Assembly: GCA_964526635.1 (NCBI GenBank)
Contig: CAZGLR010000067.1
Span: 1-18,920, forward strand
From: CAZGLR01 sp964526635
GTDB taxonomy: Bacteria > Zixibacteria > MSB-5A5 > GN15 > JAAZOE01
Direction of reading: 5' to 3'
DNA: 18,920 nucleotides
The notes below the pieces were generated by a model, which was not told the DNA's origin, did no database searches, and was given only the letters and a program-made list of their open reading frames with translations. Each line of letters begins with the position of its first letter. Positions within the stretch are counted from its first letter, which is position 1. Both the position numbers and the translations under genes were made by a program. Positions 13,545 through 18,920 of the stretch are shown here, in pieces.

Positions 13545-14804
13545 ATGGCATATCGGTTTCAGGCTGGCCCCGTTGGTGCGGTTTCTTTTCTGCTGGTATT
13601 GATTCTTTCGGCAGCATTGGCTGCTCAGGATGCTTCCCCCACAACTGAACCATTGCAGGCGGCAGACAGTGTCGTGTATGACGAGGCGTTTCTCGATGCG
13701 CGGACACCCGAAGCGCCATTTGATGTTCAGGCCGAGGATGTCGGCGATGACAAGGGCGGGGCGATTAATATAACCTGGGAACCATCGCCCGATGATTACG
13801 AGGGCGGCAAGGTTATGGAGTATCTGGTTCTTCGCAGTGCCTCATCCGAGGGACCGTTTATAGAGCTGGGCAATACCGCGCAGGGAATGACGCGTCTGAC
13901 GGACTCGCAGGCCCCCACCGGGGAGACATTTTATTACAAGGTGGTGGCGGTCAATCATGACAAGATTGATGGGCAGGAATTATGGCGGGTAACCAGTGAA
14001 TCTCCGGTTATCGGCCCGGTGTATTCGGAAGCGCAGTGGTTTAATTTCCGGCGAATTAATGTTTTTGTCGGCATACTTATTCTCTGCGGTGCGATCATCT
14101 ATTACATCTATGCCGCCAAAACCGGGCGGGATTTGTATATCCGGAAGATCGCCGGTATCGAGGAAGTGGAGAATGCGGTTGGTCGTGCCACTGAGATGGG
14201 CCGGTCGATTTATTACATTCCCGGCATTCATGATATGAATGATGTACAGACGCTGGCGTCGATGACGATTCTGGGCCGGGTATCAACGATTGCGGCGCAG
14301 AACGATACCCGCATCGATGTGCCGGTGTGCCGTTCGATGGTTATGGTCACGGCCAAAGAGGTTGTAAAAGAATCCTACAGCAAGGTGGGCCGTCCTGATT
14401 CTTTCGACGAGGACCAGGTGCGGTACTTGACCGATGATCAGTTCGGGTATGCTGCGGCGATCGATGGTTTGTTTGTACGCGAGAAACCGGCGACGATTTT
14501 CATGATCGGGACGTTTTTCGCCGAGTCGCTGATTATGGCCGAAACGGGCAACAGTATCGGCGCGATTCAGATCGCCGGTACGGCCATGCCGGCTCAGTTG
14601 CCGTTTTTTGTGGCTGCCTGTGATTACACGTTGATCGGAGAGGAATTGTTCGCGGCCTCGGCGTATTTGTCGCGCGAACCTAAATTGCTGGGATCGCTGA
14701 AGGGACAGGATGTGGGCAAGGCGGTCTTCCTGGTGGCGATTGTCCTCGGCGTGATACTGGAATCGTTTGGTGTAAATGTTTCAAGTATCTTTCGCGTCCA
14801 GTGA
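13545..14804 (+). CDS. Protein A: exported FnIII-like domain, TM helix and conserved domain of unknown function
   Basis: 419 residues: signal peptide 1-27, FnIII-like beta-sandwich about 55-160 (INITWEPSP, YLVLRS, FYYKVVAVN), TM helix about 171-190, a conserved domain about 197-390 and a final TM helix near 392-411. Motifs of the conserved domain are AVGRATEMGR, YYIPGIHDMNDVQTLA, FGYAAAIDGLFVREKPAT, FFAESLIMAETGNSIGAIQIAGTA and AACDYTLIGEELFAASAYLS. I believe this is the type filed under an uncharacterised DUF (possibly DUF6754), from memory only. The FnIII part should be periplasmic and the conserved domain cytoplasmic, close to the membrane. First gene of the operon; a paralogue starts at 17092. 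Confidence 0.8.
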   Translation: MAYRFQAGPVGAVSFLLVLILSAALAAQDASPTTEPLQAADSVVYDEAFLDARTPEAPFDVQAEDVGDDKGGAINITWEPSPDDYEGGKVMEYLVLRSASSEGPFIELGNTAQGMTRLTDSQAPTGETFYYKVVAVNHDKIDGQELWRVTSESPVIGPVYSEAQWFNFRRINVFVGILILCGAIIYYIYAAKTGRDLYIRKIAGIEEVENAVGRATEMGRSIYYIPGIHDMNDVQTLASMTILGRVSTIAAQNDTRIDVPVCRSMVMVTAKEVVKESYSKVGRPDSFDEDQVRYLTDDQFGYAAAIDGLFVREKPATIFMIGTFFAESLIMAETGNSIGAIQIAGTAMPAQLPFFVAACDYTLIGEELFAASAYLSREPKLLGSLKGQDVGKAVFLVAIVLGVILESFGVNVSSIFRVQ

Positions 14805-14826
14805 CCATGGGAGATAATAGAATTCA

Positions 14827-15474
14827 ATGAGACGAGAAATTCCATTAATCATAACGTTCGTGGTCGGTGTCGCATATGTGGTGGCGTATTTTATTCCGCA
14901 CTGGCCATTCTGGAAATTCGAGAACTGGTTCAACGATGTCTTTGCGATCATTTCAGCATTTGCTATCTGGCTCGGGGCGTTGAACCTGATGAAGATTTCC
15001 GCAATCAGAATTTTCCGGCAGCAGAAAGACTGGCCGTATTCGGTTCTAATAGTTGCGTCGTTTTTAACGATCGCGTTTATTGGTTTCAGCGAAGGCCTGG
15101 ATTTCCGCGATCCCGGTACCAAGTTTGATTGGTTGTACCGCAACGTGTACAGTACGCTCTCGGCGACGATGTTTGCGCTGTTGGCGTTTTTTGTGGCGTC
15201 GGCATCGTACCGCGCCTTTCGCGCCCGTAATTTCGAAGCCACCCTGCTGCTGCTGGCGGCGTTTTTCGTCATGCTGGGCCGGGTGCCGGTGGGAGACATC
15301 GTCACCGGATTTCTGCCGCAAAATCTGCAGATGTCGCAATGGGCCAACTGGATTATGAGCGTGCTCAACACGGCCGGGCAGCGGGCGATCATGATAGGCA
15401 TTGCCCTTGGCCTGGTTTCCAACTCCCTGCGGATTATTCTCGGGCTGGAACGTTCCTACCTGGGAGGTGATTGA
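14827..15474 (+). CDS. Protein B: multi-TM membrane protein of unknown function
   Basis: 215 residues with about six hydrophobic helices (5-23, 36-56, 71-90, 108-130, 136-155 and 175-205). The most conserved part, by comparison with its paralogue B' at 18372, is SATMFALLAFFVASASYRAF followed by RARN and EATLLLLAAFFVMLGR. That segment has several small polar residues inside the membrane and a basic turn. It begins 22 nt after gene A. Its stop TGA shares one base with the ATG of gene C, a sign of coupled translation. The Shine-Dalgarno (GGGAGA) is rather far from the ATG, but no better start exists. Confidence 0.8.
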   Translation: MRREIPLIITFVVGVAYVVAYFIPHWPFWKFENWFNDVFAIISAFAIWLGALNLMKISAIRIFRQQKDWPYSVLIVASFLTIAFIGFSEGLDFRDPGTKFDWLYRNVYSTLSATMFALLAFFVASASYRAFRARNFEATLLLLAAFFVMLGRVPVGDIVTGFLPQNLQMSQWANWIMSVLNTAGQRAIMIGIALGLVSNSLRIILGLERSYLGGD

Positions 15475-16466
15475 TGCGACTGAGGATGAAGGAAGTTATT
15501 GCGACGATCCTGATTATCGTCTTTTTCCTGGCGCTGAAATTCGGCGTCAATGAACCGGTCCAGTTTTCGCCGACCCTGTCGGTTATCCTGATGATTCTGC
15601 TGGCGCTGGTTTTCGTCTACATCCTGATTCTGACGATTCAGGGCAAGTTCATTGAGCGGCGGGTTGTTTTCCTGCTGGTCGGGATCGCGTTACTGCTGCC
15701 GTTTTTTATGCAGTTTGAGCTGCCCCTGCAGGTGTCACCGGAGGTGAGGGGTGCCTATGATGCGCTGGAGGCGTTGCAACCGGGTTCGAAAGTGCTGGCG
15801 GCGTACGATTATGATCCGCCGTCGGCGCCGGAGTTGCAACCGATGTCGGATGCCTTTATTCGCTACTGTTTCGAAAACGATTTAAAGGTGATTATCATGG
15901 GGCTGTGGCCGCAGGGACCGCAGCAGGCGAATTTGTCGCTGGAGACGGCTTTCGAATTGAATCCGTCATGGCGCACCGAGAAGGTCTACGGCGTCGATTA
16001 CGTTAATCTCGGTTTTCAGGCCGGGAATGAATTCGTGATCCTGGCTATGGGCGAAAACTTCCGCAACATGTTTCCGCGTGATATCAACGGTACGCTGTAC
16101 GACAGTCTCCCACTGGTCAAAAATATAACCAACTACGGTAATATCGATTTCTGTATGAATTTCTCCTCCGGTAAGCCGGGCACGGTGGAATGGGTGCAGA
16201 ATGCGGTTGACCGTTTTGACCTCCGGGTGGCTGCCGGAAATACCGCGGTGCAGGCGCCGGCGGTGTATCCCTATCTGAACGCCGGTCAGCTCGAGGGATT
16301 GTTGGGCGGCATGTCGGGGGCGGCCGAATTCGAACTGGCGACCGGCAAGCTGGGCAAAGCCACGACCTATTTGTTATCGCAGTCATTCGCGCATATGGTG
16401 GTAATCGCGTTTATCTTCATCGGGAACGTGGCGTTCTTTATGGCGCGAAAGGGGAATCGCTCATGA
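15474..16466 (+). CDS. Protein C: membrane protein with a large soluble domain, unknown function
   Basis: 330 residues from the ATG at 15474, which overlaps the stop of gene B and has GGAGG six bases upstream. The TTG three bases earlier is less likely. Three N-terminal helices (about 5-25, 33-57 and 63-82) are followed by a soluble alpha/beta domain (about 84-300) and one C-terminal helix (about 305-325). Motifs include GSKVLAAYDYDPPSAPELQPM, LKVIIMGLWPQGPQ, VDYVNLGFQAGNE and PYLNAGQLEGLLGGMSGAAEFE. No catalytic signature is recognisable. Gene D overlaps its end by ATGA. Confidence 0.8.
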   Translation: MRLRMKEVIATILIIVFFLALKFGVNEPVQFSPTLSVILMILLALVFVYILILTIQGKFIERRVVFLLVGIALLLPFFMQFELPLQVSPEVRGAYDALEALQPGSKVLAAYDYDPPSAPELQPMSDAFIRYCFENDLKVIIMGLWPQGPQQANLSLETAFELNPSWRTEKVYGVDYVNLGFQAGNEFVILAMGENFRNMFPRDINGTLYDSLPLVKNITNYGNIDFCMNFSSGKPGTVEWVQNAVDRFDLRVAAGNTAVQAPAVYPYLNAGQLEGLLGGMSGAAEFELATGKLGKATTYLLSQSFAHMVVIAFIFIGNVAFFMARKGNRS

Positions 16467-17095
16467 CGTGGGAATCATTTGGAATATGGCTGGGTGCGGC
16501 GTTGACGCTGGGCATTATCTCCTTTCTGTATAAAGACAACGTTTTTTACAAAGCGTGCGAATCGATTTTCGTGGGAATCTCGGCCGGATACTGGTTTATC
16601 GTGTACTGGTACGATATGATGGTCAACAAGTTTTATGAGCAGGCGATTGCCAATCCCGGTCCGGAGAGTTTTGTGCCGTGGATTGGTTTTGTCCTCGGGA
16701 TAATGATGCTGTTGCGGCTGTTCCCGAAAATCGGCTGGTTATCACGCTGGCCATTGGCCTTCATTGTTGGGGCGACAGCCGGGCTGTACATGATGAACTA
16801 CTTCGCTTCCAATGCGATGCGGCAGATTGCATCGACCATCATGCCGCTCAATACCGGGAGCCCCTGGGAGATTTTCAGTAACCTCGTAATCGTCATCGGT
16901 GTCTTTTGCGGATTGATTTACTTTTTCTTCTCGAAGGAACATAAAGGTATTTTCGGCGGCGCGGCCAAGGTTGGCATCTGGTTTCTGATGGTCACCTTTG
17001 GTGCGTCATTCGGTTACACGGTAATGAGCCGTATGTCACTGATGATCGGCCGTCTTGACTTCCTGTTTGGAACATGGTTAGAAATGATCATATGA
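16463..17095 (+). CDS. Protein D: small multi-TM membrane protein of unknown function
   Basis: 210 residues, mostly hydrophobic, with about six helices and short loops. The N-terminal part FLYKDNVFYKACESIFVGISAGYWF has several charged or polar residues close to a membrane entry. It shares four bases (ATGA) with gene C at its start and with A' at its end, so C, D and A' are probably translated in a coupled way. No family recognised; not similar to B by eye. The AGGGGA upstream supports the start. Confidence 0.8.
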   Translation: MTWESFGIWLGAALTLGIISFLYKDNVFYKACESIFVGISAGYWFIVYWYDMMVNKFYEQAIANPGPESFVPWIGFVLGIMMLLRLFPKIGWLSRWPLAFIVGATAGLYMMNYFASNAMRQIASTIMPLNTGSPWEIFSNLVIVIGVFCGLIYFFFSKEHKGIFGGAAKVGIWFLMVTFGASFGYTVMSRMSLMIGRLDFLFGTWLEMII

Positions 17096-18303
17096 TCGCT
17101 CGCGTTGTCTTCCTGGTGTTCCTGTGTATTGGAGTCACGGCAGCAGGGGCTGTGGCGCAGACGGAGGAAGTCCCTGTCGCCGGAGACACGCTTAAGGTGC
17201 CGGCGCCGGTCCCGGTGGTTTCTGTTAAAAACCATAAATACGACAATGGCGGGCGGTTGAATATCCGCTGGGAGCCGTCGCCCGACGGCCCCGCCGGGAT
17301 CGCGCTGTATCGGATTTACCGGGCGATCAACGGTGAGGAGTTTCAACTTCTCGACGAAGCCCTGCCTGGTGATACGACGTATTTCGACGAGACTGTGACC
17401 GATGCTGTCGAATATCGTTATATGATCGGTGCCGTCGGCAGCAACGGCGCTGAAAGCAGAAGCGATCCCTCCATCCCGGTGTCATCCACCTGGGAGTTTT
17501 TTGATCTCGATAAATTGAATATGCTGGTGCTGGGGATGATCATCTGCGGTTCGGTGATCTGGTATATCAATTCGGCCAAATCGGGAAAAAAGTTGTTTAT
17601 TCGCAAAATCGGCGGTCTGGAAGCATTGGAAGAAGCGGTCGGGCGGGCCACCGAGATGGGGCGGCCGATTTTATATATTCCCGGTATCCTGGATATGGAT
17701 GATGTCCAGACCCTGGCGGCGATTACGATTCTCGGCAAAGTCGCCAGTGTCGTGGCTGAATACGACAGCAAGATTCATATGCCGGTATCGCGATCATTGG
17801 TGATGACGACAGCGCGAGAGACGATCAAGACAGCCTATATAACAGCCGGGCGGCCGGATGCGTACAGCGATGATATGGCAACCTACGTTACCGACGAGCA
17901 GTTCGGGTATGTGGCGGCGGTCAACGGTATTATGGTGCGCGAAAAGCCGGCGACGTGCTTGTATCTTGGAGCGTTTTTCGCTGAGTCTTTGATTTTGGCC
18001 GAAACGGGTAACAGTATCGGTGCGATTCAGATTGCCGGTACCGCCCGTCCGGGCCAGTTGCCGTTTTTTGTGGCGGCGTGTGATTATACCCTGATCGGGG
18101 AGGAGTTGTTCGCGGCCTCGGCATATCTGTCGGGGGATCCCAAGCAGCTGGGATCGCTCAGGGGGCAGGATGTCGGCAAGATAATAGCGATGATCGGGAT
18201 AATCGGGGGAACGATCTCGATTACGATTGCAACGGTCTGGGATATCCCGGTGATGCAGGGAGTGGTGGATGTCTTGACGGCGATTTTTTCGTCGGCGCGT
18301 TGA
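17092..18303 (+). CDS. Protein A': paralogue of protein A
   Basis: 403 residues from the ATG at 17092, which overlaps the stop of gene D as ATGA. The in-frame ATG at 17074 would add six polar residues before the signal peptide and is less likely. Layout as in A: signal peptide 1-22, FnIII-like domain about 40-135, TM helix about 141-161, conserved domain about 169-365 and a last TM helix near 363-385. The conserved domains match closely over motifs such as AVGRATEMGRPILYIPGI and FFAESLILAETGNSIG, while the FnIII parts diverge strongly. A and A' may form a heteromer with shared cytoplasmic cores and different periplasmic contacts. Confidence 0.8.
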   Translation: MIARVVFLVFLCIGVTAAGAVAQTEEVPVAGDTLKVPAPVPVVSVKNHKYDNGGRLNIRWEPSPDGPAGIALYRIYRAINGEEFQLLDEALPGDTTYFDETVTDAVEYRYMIGAVGSNGAESRSDPSIPVSSTWEFFDLDKLNMLVLGMIICGSVIWYINSAKSGKKLFIRKIGGLEALEEAVGRATEMGRPILYIPGILDMDDVQTLAAITILGKVASVVAEYDSKIHMPVSRSLVMTTARETIKTAYITAGRPDAYSDDMATYVTDEQFGYVAAVNGIMVREKPATCLYLGAFFAESLILAETGNSIGAIQIAGTARPGQLPFFVAACDYTLIGEELFAASAYLSGDPKQLGSLRGQDVGKIIAMIGIIGGTISITIATVWDIPVMQGVVDVLTAIFSSAR

Positions 18304-18371
18304 TTTCGTGATGCAATGAATGAGCGAGGTTTTGTGACGGTGAAGCAGGCATCTGGTGGGGAGGTTGTGCG

Positions 18372-18920
18372 GTGAAGCGAACGATCCCGCTGTTTATAAC
18401 CGCGATCGTCGGTACGGTACTGGTGCTGTCGGTCTTTTTCCCGCCGGTGGAGACGATGGGCGAGGATTTTTCGCTCTTTTTTGATATTATCGCGGTTTTT
18501 GCCTTTTTCCTTGGCGGTGGAAATCTGGTCCGCATTCACCTGATGAAAGTCTATAATCGCAAAACCGACTGGCTATATTCGCTCGTGACTCTGGTTGGTT
18601 TCTTCTTTACCCTGTTTATCGGCTTGGGAAAAGTGGGCACCAGCGGAATCGGGGCGTCGGTAACCGAGGCCGGATCATGGTTGCAGCAGGTATTCGTCAA
18701 TGTGATTACACCGTTGTCGGCGACAATGTATGCGCTTCTGGCATTTTATGTGGCCTCGGCATCGTATCGGGCTTTTCGCGCCAAGAACCGTGAGGCGACC
18801 ATCCTGCTGGTGGCGGCATTCATAATTCTATTAGGCCGGACGCCCTTTGGCATGTTTCTCACCGGCTGGATTCCGGACTCGTTTTCAGTGCTGCAGATTC
18901 CCAATATGGCGGTATGGATT
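18372..18920 (+). CDS. Protein B': paralogue of protein B, cut by the window end
   Basis: The open frame runs from GTG at 18372 to the window end, 183 codons. The GTG start has a strong Shine-Dalgarno (GGGGAGG at 18358-18364, 7-nt spacing); no ATG fits. Hydrophobic helices lie at about 5-22, 33-52, 68-86, 108-130 and 138-155. The stretch SATMYALLAFYVASASYRAF, then RAKN and EATILLVAAFIILLGR, matches protein B almost residue for residue, whereas the N-termini differ. Its place after A' repeats the A-B order, so C' and D' genes may follow outside the window. Confidence 0.75.
   Translation, partial: MKRTIPLFITAIVGTVLVLSVFFPPVETMGEDFSLFFDIIAVFAFFLGGGNLVRIHLMKVYNRKTDWLYSLVTLVGFFFTLFIGLGKVGTSGIGASVTEAGSWLQQVFVNVITPLSATMYALLAFYVASASYRAFRAKNREATILLVAAFIILLGRTPFGMFLTGWIPDSFSVLQIPNMAVWI

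Overview
The window looks like a chromosomal segment of a Gram-negative anaerobe or facultative anaerobe that respires through multiheme c-type cytochromes. I see signal peptides, outer-membrane beta-barrels, a lipoprotein and 46 canonical CxxCH haem motifs. The gene mix would suit a poorly cultured lineage such as Zixibacteria or a relative, but that is a guess from gene content. TGA is a normal stop codon here, and no tRNA, rRNA, CRISPR array or insertion sequence is visible.

Minus-strand half (291-10959). This half holds two versions of an MtrA/DmsE-type porin-cytochrome conduit on either side of a TetR regulator. Read in the direction of transcription, conduit 2 comes first: decaheme cytochrome (10959-9988), 521-residue beta-barrel (9970-8405), hexaheme surface lipoprotein (8389-7364), then a strong hairpin. 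Next come the TetR gene (7016-6408) and conduit 1: decaheme cytochrome (6334-5390), a large beta-barrel with one CxxCH (5380-3194), and a 19-haem cytochrome fused to a membrane cytochrome b (3105-291). Inferred electron flow in conduit 1 is quinol, cytochrome b, periplasmic haems, decaheme plus porin, outside. Conduit 2 has no quinol-oxidising subunit of its own and ends in a surface cytochrome. Conduit 1 carries two lesions, an in-frame TGA in the porin and a frameshift in a C-run of the cytochrome, while conduit 2 is intact.

Regulation. A 16-bp inverted repeat (14 of 16 positions shared) lies just upstream of both the TetR gene and the conduit 1 decaheme gene, and is the likely TetR operator. 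A second motif, GTGA-N6-TCAC, occurs once upstream of the TetR gene and once upstream of conduit 2. It resembles a Crp/Fnr-family site.

Plus-strand half (11418-18920). A divergent gene of unknown function and a membrane-anchored metallophosphoesterase are followed by a good sigma-70-like promoter. That promoter leads an operon of membrane proteins with no function I can assign: A (signal peptide, FnIII-like domain, TM, conserved domain, TM), B (multi-TM), C (TMs plus soluble domain), D (multi-TM), then paralogues A' and B'. B' is cut by the window end. The genes overlap by 1-4 nt or sit close together, so the unit A-B-C-D appears to be repeated in tandem. This is the best candidate here for an undescribed membrane complex.

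The first 290 bases hold a terminator for an upstream plus-strand gene, a GC-rich palindrome, and an approximately 100-bp degenerate tandem repeat whose inner copy contains the end of the fused cytochrome gene.
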